From positions 32,518 to 96,517 of the forward strand of contig NZ_BRLB01000020.1 in NCBI RefSeq assembly GCF_027923465.1: a DNA stretch of 64,000 nt, read 5' to 3'. The DNA is from Vallitalea longa. GTDB taxonomy: Bacteria > Bacillota > Clostridia > Lachnospirales > Vallitaleaceae. Below, piece after piece: positions 33,490 through 41,657 of the stretch (position 1 is its first letter; each line of letters opens with the position of its first letter). The notes under the pieces were generated by a model that searched no databases, had not been told where the DNA came from, and saw nothing but the letters and a program-made list of their open reading frames with translations. Made by a program: the position numbers and the translations under genes.

Positions 33490-34443
33490 CTATCCTAATA
33501 ATGGAGTAATCAATAATGCTGTAATAAATGTTATTACAGCATTTATTATTTTGGATAGAACATACTTATTTACCTTTAATTCTGTATCCGTCAGAACACT
33601 TGCTGTCTGAGCGTGAACTGAAAAAGAACCAAAAGATACTAATGTACATAGTAGTACGAACATAACTTGTATTGAATAGTTACTACTGGTTAGTATTTTC
33701 GCACCATTTGAAAGTTCGATTAGACTTAATAGAAAATTTTTAATGATACTATTACTTATAGGTATCAAATAAAAACAATTCAATATTATGGAAAAAAATA
33801 TTATATATCCTCCTATTTTGACTATTAGTGTGATGGCATTCATAATACAATCGTCAAAAAGAGAGAAATTTATTGATTTAGTATTTCTAGATTTTATTGA
33901 TTCCTTTTTTATTGGAGGTAATTTTTTAAAGTAAACCATTTTGAATATAAAGGCTGTAATTAGATTAGCAGTATAAATGGCAACTAACATAAATATTCCT
34001 ATTCGAGAATTGTCTAGTAAACCAGTAGCTATAAATCCAATAATGAACATAGGACTTGCATTATTACAAAAGGTAAGCATATATTGGGCTTGATTCAGAT
34101 TAATAGATTTTTTGATCAACAAATCAGCTGTGATTTTTGCTCCTACTGGATATCCCGAAAGTAATCCGGTTATTAGTGCATAACCAGCTACACCAGGCAA
34201 ATTAAATAATTTGGACATTATGAAAGTGAATATATAATTAATATAGTTTATTAAACTAGAATTTATTATTAGGTTAGATAGCAAGATAAAGGGAAATAAA
34301 GTCGGTATAATGACATTAAACCACAATAATAAGCCGTTTTTGGCAGCTTCCATAGAGGTTTTTGGAAGTATGAGGATAATTATTAATAATATCATTAGCA
34401 TAGCATTAATCACAAGATTTTTGGATAAGGGTCTTCTTCTCAT
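33490..34443 (-). CDS. ylbJ: sporulation integral membrane protein YlbJ
   Basis: The polytopic membrane protein has about eight helices, with the family stretches GLLLWFNVIIPTLFPFILLSN, GVAGYALITGLLSGYPVGAK and FCNNASPMFIIGF. YlbJ is sigma-E controlled in B. subtilis and needed for a normal spore cortex. Length 317 aa is somewhat shorter than B. subtilis YlbJ. ATG 34443 on the minus strand. Its 3' end is 10 bp from the convergent coiled-coil gene and contains a perfect hairpin (33515-33543). Confidence 0.88.
   Translation of the reverse strand: MRRRPLSKNLVINAMLMILLIIILILPKTSMEAAKNGLLLWFNVIIPTLFPFILLSNLIINSSLINYINYIFTFIMSKLFNLPGVAGYALITGLLSGYPVGAKITADLLIKKSINLNQAQYMLTFCNNASPMFIIGFIATGLLDNSRIGIFMLVAIYTANLITAFIFKMVYFKKLPPIKKESIKSRNTKSINFSLFDDCIMNAITLIVKIGGYIIFFSIILNCFYLIPISNSIIKNFLLSLIELSNGAKILTSSNYSIQVMFVLLCTLVSFGSFSVHAQTASVLTDTELKVNKYVLSKIINAVITFITALLITPLLG
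33515..33550 (+). terminator. hairpin inside the ylbJ 3' end, likely plus-strand terminator
   Basis: AATGCTGTAATAA (33515-33527) and TTATTACAGCATT (33531-33543) form a perfect 13-bp stem with a 3-nt loop. On the plus strand TATTATTTT follows. It lies 36 bp after the stop of the plus-strand gene but inside the coding region of the convergent ylbJ. Confidence 0.6.
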
Positions 34444-34530
34444 ATATTAACCTTTACAGCTTGTTATTAATACAAATATATTTGGAATATACTGTTTTTA
34501 GAACAAAGATAACTTAATACCGATGTTAAA

Positions 34531-35790
34531 CTATACGATAACTACCTGATGGCTGTAATCGTTTTTTTGGGATACACCATATTTATTACCGATAATGATA
34601 TTATATATATCGCTACATTTTATTTCGTCTTCTAACATTTTCTTTTGAATAGTATTAAGATAACCAATACTGTCTTTTACATTAGAGATAATAGGAAGAT
34701 TACAGTTATCTTTCACTAATTTTAATAATGGTCTACTGTCTTTTCTGAAACCTAGTATTTTAACATATTGAACGAATCCATTATTGACAAATCCCCAGAA
34801 ATCTTCTTTATTGAGAGATAATAAAATATGAAGCAGAGTTCTCTGTATTCTTGATATGGGGTATCGTCTAGTACGGGTATATCCAATAATATCACTTATT
34901 GTACTATAATTGATTACTGCTTTTCGGAATCTGTTTTCTATACCCTCACTAACATCAATACAGTTTTCCATTTGATCTTTTGTGGATACCTTTAATTTGT
35001 AATTGATTAGTGAAGAGCAATCGTCAAAAAATACAGGACATTCATTTCTGTGGATGGCTGATTCTAATAATTCAAATGCTGATTCAGGCATAAAGTCATT
35101 GATAGTATTTTCAGCTATAGAGTTCCTTAACAATTTTCTTATTGCTGTAGCAGAACACAAATGATCATTGATATCATCTGAGTGATAAGAAGCTCCCATT
35201 CTTTTAACGGCATAAGGTTTTATCGTACTGTTCAATTTTATTAAGGCTTTCATGTATTCTATGCCTAGTATATTATTTGGGGATTTAATTAAATTGGTCA
35301 ATTCTTCTTTATTGGTATCTAATATTGCATTCTCTGTCAGATAGTCTGTAAGTGCATTAGAACGAGCGGTCGCAAAACTACTTCCATTTTTTAGATGTTC
35401 ACTGAGCTTGGTTTTGAATTGACTTGGTTCATTGCATAAGATAGATGCTATCTCTTTTAACTTATAAGTATCACCAAGTTCGCTACCAAAACATAAATTA
35501 TCGATTATACCAAGATCGCTTAATAACTTCACTGAGGCAAAAGAGAAGAATTCTGCACTTGATGTTGAGAAGTGAACCGGCAATTCTATCACAAGATCCG
35601 CTCCATTAAGTAGAGCCATCTTAGTTCTAGTCCATTTATCAACTATTGAAGGTTCACCTCTTTGAACAAAGTTACCACTCATTACAACAACACAGTACTC
35701 TGATTCAGTTATTTTTTTTGCCTGTTGTAATTGATATAGATGACCATTATGAAATGGGTTATATTCTGCTATAATACCTACTGTACTCAT
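34531..35790 (-). CDS. tmcAL: tRNA(Met) cytidine acetate ligase TmcAL (YlbM)
   Basis: It makes N4-acetylcytidine at the wobble base of elongator tRNA(Met) from ATP and free acetate. The nucleotidyltransferase head reads VGIIAEYNPFHNGHLYQL (HNGH), then VVMSGNFVQRGEPSIVDKW, and KRMGASYHSDDI and SATAIRKLL in the tail of the active domain. Length 419 aa. The minus-strand ATG at 35790 follows AGGTGG. It is divergent from pta-ackA; ylbJ follows 87 bp downstream on the same strand. Confidence 0.94.
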   Translation of the reverse strand: MSTVGIIAEYNPFHNGHLYQLQQAKKITESEYCVVVMSGNFVQRGEPSIVDKWTRTKMALLNGADLVIELPVHFSTSSAEFFSFASVKLLSDLGIIDNLCFGSELGDTYKLKEIASILCNEPSQFKTKLSEHLKNGSSFATARSNALTDYLTENAILDTNKEELTNLIKSPNNILGIEYMKALIKLNSTIKPYAVKRMGASYHSDDINDHLCSATAIRKLLRNSIAENTINDFMPESAFELLESAIHRNECPVFFDDCSSLINYKLKVSTKDQMENCIDVSEGIENRFRKAVINYSTISDIIGYTRTRRYPISRIQRTLLHILLSLNKEDFWGFVNNGFVQYVKILGFRKDSRPLLKLVKDNCNLPIISNVKDSIGYLNTIQKKMLEDEIKCSDIYNIIIGNKYGVSQKNDYSHQVVIV

Positions 35791-35841
35791 ATTAATACCA
35801 CCTGCTTTATTTATAATTTTAATTAATAAGCACTCTTTTTT

Positions 35842-35870
35842 ATATTAATGTAAAATATATATGAAATCAA
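35842..35870 (-). promoter_or_regulatory. tmcAL promoter
   Basis: On the minus strand TTGATT (35870-35865), 17 bp, TAATAT (35847-35842). The remainder of the 305-bp gap is an A-rich tract (about 35969-36010), which could act as an UP-element for the pta promoter. Confidence 0.5.
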
Positions 35871-36014
35871 GTACATGAGGAAAAATAATATCTATTTTGA
35901 TAATTAAGTTATTTTTGTGGAAGGCTAAATTACAAATCAGTTTATCTAATTAAGCTTAATATGATAAGTTTTTTAGAAAAAAAACAAAAAAACTAAAAAA
36001 AACACAAAAAACAT

Positions 36015-36044
36015 ATTGTATACAATGAACAATAATATTATAAT
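36015..36044 (+). promoter_or_regulatory. pta promoter with palindromic operator over the -35 box
   Basis: TTGTAT (36016-36021), 17 bp, TATAAT (36039-36044). The -35 lies within the palindrome ATTGTATACAAT (36015-36026), the same 12 bp as at the proximal citrate synthase promoter (6584-6595). Binding there would block RNA polymerase. Confidence 0.7.
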
Positions 36045-36095
36045 AGAGTAAAGTACATTATATTTTAGTTAGAGAACTGAAAGGAGTTTATTAAA

Positions 36096-37088
36096 TTGAG
36101 TTTTATAAACAACATTAAAAACAGAGCAAAAAAATTAAATCAAACAATCGTATTACCTGAATCATTAGAAAGAAGAACAGTAGAGGCAGCTGCAAAAATT
36201 CTTGATGAAGAAATAGCAAGAGTAATTCTTATAGGTAATAAAGATGAAATAGCAAAAGTGGCAGAAGGTTTAGATATTTCAAAGGCTATATTTGTAGACC
36301 CTAGTTCATTTGATAAAATGAATGATTATGTTAAAGATTTAGTAGAACTTCGTAAAAATAAAGGTATGACATGTGAAAAAGCAGAGGAATTATTGAAAAA
36401 AGACCCATTATATTTAGGTGTCATGATGGTTAAAGAAGGAATGGCAGACGGTATGGTTGCTGGAGCAGTTAATGCAACAGCTAATGTATTAAGACCTTCT
36501 TTACAAATATTAAAAACAGCTCCAGGTACTAAATTAGTATCAGCATTCTTCGTTATGGTAGTACCTAATTGCGAGTATGGTGCTAATGGTACTTTCTTAT
36601 TCTCTGATTCTGGTTTAGTTCAGAATCCTAATTCTGAAGAATTAGCTTCTATAGCAATCAGCTCAGCAAAATCATTTGAAGACTTGGTAGAAGTTGAACC
36701 AGTAGTAGGTATGTTATCTCATTCTACAAAAGGTAGTGCAAAACATGCAGACGTTGATAAAGTAGTTGAAGCAGTAAAAATTGCAAAAGAACAAAATCCT
36801 GATATTAAATTAGATGGAGAATTCCAATTAGATGCAGCTATCGTACCAAGTGTTGGAGCTTCAAAAGCACCAGGTAGTGAAGTAGCAGGAAAAGTTAATG
36901 TTCTAGTATTCCCTGATCTTGATGCAGGAAATATCGGATATAAACTTACTCAAAGACTAGCAAAAGCAGAAGCTTATGGACCAATTACTCAAGGTATAGC
37001 AAAACCAGTTAACGATTTATCAAGAGGATGTACAGCTGATGATATCGTAGGAGTAGTTGCAATAACAGCAGTACAAGCATCATTATAA
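36096..37088 (+). CDS. pta: phosphate acetyltransferase
   Basis: It interconverts acetyl-CoA and acetyl phosphate. The short form (330 aa, one PTA_PTB domain) has LPESLERRTVEAAAKI, MVAGAVNATANVLRPSLQI, MLSHSTKGSAKHADVDKV, LDGEFQLDAAIVPSVGASKAPGS in pieces, VLVFPDLDAGNIGYKL and AYGPITQGIAKPVNDLSRGC. Start is TTG 36096 after AAAGGAG. With ackA it forms the ATP-yielding acetate pathway of a fermenter. Confidence 0.96.
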   Translation: MSFINNIKNRAKKLNQTIVLPESLERRTVEAAAKILDEEIARVILIGNKDEIAKVAEGLDISKAIFVDPSSFDKMNDYVKDLVELRKNKGMTCEKAEELLKKDPLYLGVMMVKEGMADGMVAGAVNATANVLRPSLQILKTAPGTKLVSAFFVMVVPNCEYGANGTFLFSDSGLVQNPNSEELASIAISSAKSFEDLVEVEPVVGMLSHSTKGSAKHADVDKVVEAVKIAKEQNPDIKLDGEFQLDAAIVPSVGASKAPGSEVAGKVNVLVFPDLDAGNIGYKLTQRLAKAEAYGPITQGIAKPVNDLSRGCTADDIVGVVAITAVQASL

Positions 37089-37129
37089 AAAAATAAATTA
37101 TAAAATACATTTAAAGGAGATTGTTCAAA

Positions 37130-38320
37130 GTGAATATATTAGTATTAAATTGTGGTAGCTCATCACTAAAATATCAATTGATAAGTATGGAAAATGAAAA
37201 AGTCTTAGCAAAAGGTTTATGCGAAAGAATAGGAATTGATGGTTCAAGAATCAAACATACTAAGATTGGTGAAGATACTGTAATTATAAATGGGGATATG
37301 CCAAGTCATAAAGACGCTGTTCAATATGTTATTGATGCGTTAATTTCAAAAGATCATGGCGTAATCAAGAGTATGGATGAAATCAATGCGGTTGGACATA
37401 GAATTGTACATGGTGGAGAAGAATTTGCAAGTTCAACAGTTTTAACTAAAGAGGTAATTGAAGCTGTTGAGAAGTGTTCTGACTTAGCTCCTTTACATAA
37501 TCCAGCTAACTTGATTGGTATAGATGCATGTAAACATATCATGCCTAATGTACCTATGGTAGGGGTGTTTGATACTGCTTTCCATCAAACAATGCCAGCA
37601 AAAACTTATTTATATGCGTTACCATATGAATATTATAGAAAATACAAATTAAGAAGATACGGATTCCATGGTACATCTCATAAATACGTTTCTAACAGAA
37701 CTGCTGAATTCTTAGGTAGAGATATCAAAGATATGAAAATCGTAGTTTGTCACTTAGGTAATGGTGCTAGTGTTTGTGCTGTAGATGGTGGAAAATCAGT
37801 AGATACAAGTATGGGACTTACTCCTCTAGAAGGATTGGTTATGGGAACTAGATCAGGAGATATGGACCCAGCAATCGTTCAATTCCTAGCTGATAAAGAA
37901 GGATTATCAATTGATGAAATTAATACTATTTTAAATAAAAAATCAGGTGTTCTTGGTATTTCAGAAATATCAAGTGACTTCAGAGATTTAGAAAATGCTA
38001 TAGAAGAAGGAAATGAAAGAGCAAGACTTACAATGGATGTATTTTCATACAGAGTCGCTAAATACATTGGAGCTTATGCTGCTGCAATGAATGGAATCGA
38101 TGCTATCGCATTTACAGCTGGACTTGGTGAAAATAATGCGGAAGTAAGAGAAGAAATATGTGCATACCTTACTTTTTTAGGTGTTGAAGTAGATAAAGAA
38201 GCTAATAAATGTAGAGGCGTTGAAAAAGACATATCTACTAAAGATGCTAAAGTTAAAACAGTAGTAATCCCTACTGATGAAGAAATGACAATTGCCAGAG
38301 AAACTGCTAGACTTATTTAA
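37130..38320 (+). CDS. ackA: acetate kinase
   Basis: It converts acetyl phosphate and ADP to acetate and ATP. The ASKHA fold shows [74 protein letters not shown] and FTAGLGENN. Length 396 aa is standard. GTG 37130 gives the usual MNILVLNCG start, 9 nt after AAAGGAGA; TTG 37121 is in frame but too close to the RBS. It is 41 bp after pta, in one operon. Confidence 0.97.
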   Translation: MNILVLNCGSSSLKYQLISMENEKVLAKGLCERIGIDGSRIKHTKIGEDTVIINGDMPSHKDAVQYVIDALISKDHGVIKSMDEINAVGHRIVHGGEEFASSTVLTKEVIEAVEKCSDLAPLHNPANLIGIDACKHIMPNVPMVGVFDTAFHQTMPAKTYLYALPYEYYRKYKLRRYGFHGTSHKYVSNRTAEFLGRDIKDMKIVVCHLGNGASVCAVDGGKSVDTSMGLTPLEGLVMGTRSGDMDPAIVQFLADKEGLSIDEINTILNKKSGVLGISEISSDFRDLENAIEEGNERARLTMDVFSYRVAKYIGAYAAAMNGIDAIAFTAGLGENNAEVREEICAYLTFLGVEVDKEANKCRGVEKDISTKDAKVKTVVIPTDEEMTIARETARLI

Positions 38321-38366
38321 TTAAACTGAGTAACATGCATATTCTACCATAATTTTGTTAAAAATG

Positions 38367-38395
38367 TTGACAAAAGTATAATTGATATGTATAAT
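38367..38395 (+). promoter_or_regulatory. promoter of the yceD-rpmF genes
   Basis: TTGACA (38367-38372), 17 bp, TATAAT (38390-38395), a full consensus sigma-A promoter about 60 bp before the DUF177 gene. Confidence 0.85.
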
Positions 38396-38453
38396 TACAT
38401 GTGGTTATTTTATACGTTTCCCTGTCAAAAAATAATATGATTGGGGTGTTGAT

Positions 38454-38954
38454 ATGAAGTTTAATTTAACTGATTTATTATCCAATGACCGGATGAATAA
38501 AAAGATATCTACTGATGTTAGCATCAATGAATTTAAATTTGGTGGAATTACTTACCGAACAGCTGATCTCGTTCATATTGACCTTGAGATTACTAATCTT
38601 GGGTACAAAGAAATTAAGGTGGAGGGATCGGTAAAAGGAACACTTAAGATTCCTTGTGATAGATGCATGGAAGAAGTAGATTATAAAGTCGAAACTAATT
38701 TTTCTAAAGACATCAAATTTGATGATGATAATGAAGAAAAAGTTCAGTATATTGATGGATACAATCTTGATTTAGAGAAATTAGCTTTAAATGAATTAAT
38801 CATTGATTTACCTATGAAAGTATTATGTAGCGATACATGCAAAGGTATTTGTAATCAATGTGGAACTAATCTCAATAAGGGTACTTGTAACTGTGATAAT
38901 AGTGAAATAGACCCTAGATTAGCTGTATTTAAAGATTTATTTAAAGAGTTTTAA
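38454..38954 (+). CDS. DUF177/YceD family protein
   Basis: The 166-aa protein has the family core VEGSVKGTLKIPCDRCMEEVDYKVETNF and the C-terminal Cys-rich CKGICNQCGTNLNKGTCNC, likely a zinc site. YceD proteins almost always precede rpmF and are linked to 23S rRNA in plants and bacteria, but the molecular role is not settled. ATG 38454 follows TTGGGGTG. It is 15 bp from rpmF. Confidence 0.92.
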   Translation: MKFNLTDLLSNDRMNKKISTDVSINEFKFGGITYRTADLVHIDLEITNLGYKEIKVEGSVKGTLKIPCDRCMEEVDYKVETNFSKDIKFDDDNEEKVQYIDGYNLDLEKLALNELIIDLPMKVLCSDTCKGICNQCGTNLNKGTCNCDNSEIDPRLAVFKDLFKEF

Positions 38955-38969
38955 GGAGGTGTCACAACA

Positions 38970-39146
38970 ATGGCAGTACCAAAAAGAAAATCTTCAAAAG
39001 CTAGAAGAGACAAACGTAAAGCTAACTGGAAATTAACTGCACCTAATTTAGTAAAATGCAGTAAATGTGGGGAATTAGTTATGCCTCATAGAGTTTGTAA
39101 ATCATGTGGAACATACAAGAATAAAGTAGTTATTGAAACTGAATAA
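38970..39146 (+). CDS. rpmF: 50S ribosomal protein L32
   Basis: The 58-aa protein starts MAVPKRKSSKARRDKRKANW and has the CSKCG ... CKSCG zinc pairs of the C+ form of L32. AAGGAGGTG lies 7-8 nt before ATG 38970. A short basic protein directly after DUF177, as almost everywhere. It is followed by a strong hairpin. Confidence 0.97.
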   Translation: MAVPKRKSSKARRDKRKANWKLTAPNLVKCSKCGELVMPHRVCKSCGTYKNKVVIETE

Positions 39147-39150
39147 TTAT

Positions 39151-39175
39151 AAGGCAGCTTACGCTGCCTTTAATT
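39151..39175 (+). terminator. rpmF terminator
   Basis: AAGGCAGC (39151-39158), loop TTAC, GCTGCCTT (39163-39170), then TTAATT. Confidence 0.8.
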
Positions 39176-39277
39176 ATTTAGCTACTTTGATAAATTTAGC
39201 AAGTTTGAATTATTAGAAAATAATATATATGATTACCTCAAATACGATTAGCTATTCTAGAAATTTTCAAATATATG

Positions 39278-39306
39278 TTGAAAATATGGTAAAAATTTAG
39301 TATAGT
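39278..39306 (+). promoter_or_regulatory. plsX promoter
   Basis: TTGAAA (39278-39283), 17 bp, TATAGT (39301-39306), about 30 bp before plsX. I see no FapR-type operator around it. Confidence 0.65.
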
Positions 39307-39334
39307 ATTTTTAGAATGTAGATTAGAGGGTGTA

Positions 39335-40339
39335 ATGATGCAAGAAATGATAACTGTTGCAGTTGATGCAATGGGTGGCGATAATGCCCCAAACGCAATA
39401 ATTAAAGGCTGTATTGAATCAATAAATGATGATAGTCACATAAAGATTTATTTAGTGGGTAATAATATTATCATAAATGAACAACTAGCAAAGTACACAT
39501 ATAATAAAGAACAACTAGAGGTAGTAGATGCAAAAGAGATTATTGATACTTGTGAATCTCCTGTTATGGCTATTAGACGAAAAAAAGATTCTTCTTTAGT
39601 GAAAGCTTTTAATCTAGTGAAAGATAAGAAAGCAAATGCTTTAGTATCTGCTGGTAGTACTGGAGCTATACTTGCTGGAGGAACTTTTATAGTAGGCAGA
39701 ATCAAGGGAATCGAAAGACCTGCTCTTGCTCCACTAATTCCTAATAAAAAGGGAGTGTCATTACTGATTGACTGTGGTGCCAATGTAGATTCAAAAGCAA
39801 GTTATTTAGTTCAATATGCTAAAATGGGTTCTATCTACTTTGAGAATGTGATGGGAGTGAAGAATCCAAAAGTTGCATTAGTTAACATTGGTGAAGAAGA
39901 GTCCAAAGGGAATAACTTAGTGAAAGAAGCTTATTCTTTACTAAAGAATGAGGATATCAATTTTATAGGTAATATCGAAGCTAGAGAAATACCTGAAGGA
40001 AAAGCTGATGTTCTTGTATGTGATGCTTTTGTTGGTAACATCATTTTAAAGTATACTGAAGGATTTGCCTTAACTTTGTTCAGTATGCTAAAAAAACATT
40101 TATTGAAAAATTTCAGATCGAAAATTGGAACATTATTACTAAAGCCAGCTTTAAAAGATTTTAAGAAAAGTTTTGATTATACTGAGTATGGTGGAGCACC
40201 ATTACTTGGTTTGGAAGGTTTAGTTGTTAAGACACATGGTAGTTCAGATTCAAAAACGATTAAGAATACAATATTGCAATGTAAAAAGTTTTCTGACCAA
40301 CAAATTAATGATAAAATAAAAGAAAACATAAAAATCTAA
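39335..40339 (+). CDS. plsX: phosphate acyltransferase PlsX
   Basis: It makes acyl-phosphate from acyl-ACP for the PlsY step, encoded at 60178. Motifs: VAVDAMGGDNAPNAIIKG, SAGSTGAILAGG, LIDCGANVDSKA, GNIEAREIPEGKADVLVCDAFVGNI in pieces, and EYGGAPLLGL. Length 334 aa. GAGGGTG precedes two adjacent ATGs (39335, 39338); either could be used. acpP follows 24 bp downstream, supplying the acyl carrier. Confidence 0.96.
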   Translation: MMQEMITVAVDAMGGDNAPNAIIKGCIESINDDSHIKIYLVGNNIIINEQLAKYTYNKEQLEVVDAKEIIDTCESPVMAIRRKKDSSLVKAFNLVKDKKANALVSAGSTGAILAGGTFIVGRIKGIERPALAPLIPNKKGVSLLIDCGANVDSKASYLVQYAKMGSIYFENVMGVKNPKVALVNIGEEESKGNNLVKEAYSLLKNEDINFIGNIEAREIPEGKADVLVCDAFVGNIILKYTEGFALTLFSMLKKHLLKNFRSKIGTLLLKPALKDFKKSFDYTEYGGAPLLGLEGLVVKTHGSSDSKTIKNTILQCKKFSDQQINDKIKENIKI

Positions 40340-40363
40340 TTAATAAAAAAGGGGGCAAATTAA

Positions 40364-40600
40364 ATGGAATTTGAAAAATTGGTTTCAATTATATCTGAAT
40401 TTACAAATGTGGATGAATCACAAATCACAAAAGATACAAAATTCGTTGATGATTTGAATGTTGATTCATTGGACTTAGTTCAAATAATTATGGCTCTAGA
40501 AGAAGAATTTGATATTGAGATTGATAATGAGCAGGCAGAAAAGATTGTAACAGTAAATGATGCAGTCGAAGCAATAAATTCTCAAATTAATAACGACTAA
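40364..40600 (+). CDS. acpP: acyl carrier protein
   Basis: The 78-aa acidic helical protein has DSLDLVQIIMALEEEFDIEI, in which Ser35 takes the 4'-phosphopantetheine arm (its precursor is the product of coaD at 32446). The AAGGGGGC site precedes ATG 40364. plsX and rnc on either side are its usual neighbours. An intrinsic hairpin lies right after the stop. Confidence 0.97.
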   Translation: MEFEKLVSIISEFTNVDESQITKDTKFVDDLNVDSLDLVQIIMALEEEFDIEIDNEQAEKIVTVNDAVEAINSQINND

Positions 40601-40603
40601 TGG

Positions 40604-40630
40604 AAGCCCTTACAACAAGGGCTTTGCTTT
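40604..40630 (+). terminator. hairpin between acpP and rnc
   Basis: AAGCCCTT (40604-40611), loop ACAAC, AAGGGCTT (40617-40624), then TGCTTTT. The U-run is interrupted, so it may be a partial terminator lowering rnc relative to acpP, or an RNA processing/stability site. Confidence 0.65.
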
Positions 40631-40660
40631 TAGATAACCATAACGAAGGAGGAGAACATA

Positions 40661-41347
40661 TTGAGAAATAAATACAAAAATTTAAACGACTTTCAAAAGA
40701 TTATCAATTATAAGTTTAAAAATGTAAAATTATTATCTCAAGCATTAACACACAGTTCATATGCTAATGAACACAAAATGTCTAAATTTGAAAACAATGA
40801 AAGACTAGAATTTTTAGGTGATGCAGTTCTTGAAATCGTAACAAGTGATTTTTTATTCAGAAAATATACTGATATGCTGGAAGGCGAATTAACTAAATTT
40901 CGGGCTAGTATTGTATGTGAACCAACATTAGCTAATTTCTCCAATGAAATAAAATTAGGAGAATACATTAGACTAGGTAAGGGTGAAGAAAATTCTGGAG
41001 GTAGATTTAGAGCATCAGTTTTATCAGATGCAGTAGAGTCATTGATAGGGTCTATATATCTAGACGGTGGACTAGAATCTGCTAGACAGTTTATTCTAAC
41101 TACATTATTGAATGATGTTGAAAAAAGAAAATTATTTATCGATAGTAAAACCCATCTACAAGAGATCATACAAAAAACTAGTGAAGAACCAATTGAATAC
41201 ATAATAGTTAAGGAAAAGGGACCTGATCATAATAAATTATTTATGGTAGAGGTAAGACATGAAGGAAAAGTGATAGGTTATGGAAGAGGTAGAAGTAAAA
41301 AGTCTGCTGAACAAGATGGAGCGTATGATGCGATTAAGAATATCTAA
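40661..41347 (+). CDS. rnc: ribonuclease III
   Basis: It cuts double-stranded RNA, including rRNA precursors. The catalytic signature is NERLEFLGDAVLEIV, with ALTHSSYANEH before it and LSDAVESLIGSIYLDGG after it (metal-binding Asp and Glu). A double-stranded RNA-binding domain occupies ~155-228 (THLQEIIQ ... GYGRGRSKKSAEQDGAYDAI). Length 228 aa. Start is TTG 40661 with AAGGAGGAG. It lies between acpP and smc. Confidence 0.97.
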   Translation: MRNKYKNLNDFQKIINYKFKNVKLLSQALTHSSYANEHKMSKFENNERLEFLGDAVLEIVTSDFLFRKYTDMLEGELTKFRASIVCEPTLANFSNEIKLGEYIRLGKGEENSGGRFRASVLSDAVESLIGSIYLDGGLESARQFILTTLLNDVEKRKLFIDSKTHLQEIIQKTSEEPIEYIIVKEKGPDHNKLFMVEVRHEGKVIGYGRGRSKKSAEQDGAYDAIKNI

Positions 41348-41351
41348 TTAT

Positions 41352-41435
41352 ATTCAATTGACAGTGTACAATTGACAACTATCAAAAAGAAATTTGAGTT
41401 AATAATTGTCCATTGTTCATTGCCAATCAATTTAC
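41352..41435. repeat. heptad-like intergenic repeat (ATTGTCCATTG family)
   Basis: CAATTGACAGTGTACAATTGAC (41355-41376 region) and AATTGTCCATTGTTCATTGCC (41403-41423 region) are built from ~7-bp units TTGTCCA/TTGTTCA/TTGCCAA and their inverse, so the two blocks are roughly inverted copies. No gene, promoter or RBS fits here. It occupies the first third of the 310-bp rnc-smc gap. Confidence 0.55.
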
Positions 41436-41495
41436 ATTATAGTTAAACATGACATAATTTGAATAAAAATGCTAGACACTTCTCTTGAAAAAATA

Positions 41496-41530
41496 TTAGT
41501 GCAGGACAATACCTAATTGTTCTGCACTAA
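41496..41530. repeat. 15-bp inverted repeat upstream of smc
   Basis: TTAGTGCAGGACAAT (41496-41510) and ATTGTTCTGCACTAA (41516-41530) pair except for one G-U. A U-run follows only on the minus strand (A-tract at 41488-41494), although no minus-strand gene is present. It may be part of a small mobile palindrome or a site controlling smc readthrough. Confidence 0.65.
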
Positions 41531-41657
41531 AAAAGCAACTACGTGATTTATTCTCATCTTATAGGAAAATCCTATTTTGTTCTGGAGAATATTTCTAATG
41601 CTCCTATTCCATATGTTGAAAGTAAAAATTTCCTGTAGTACAAGAAAAGGAGATAAT

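Noticed and set aside
41577..41657. N-terminal extension of SMC in the longest frame
   Set aside because: ATG 41658 has an ideal RBS and gives the invariant SMC N-terminus; the extension (ILMLLFHMLKVKISC...) resembles no SMC start.
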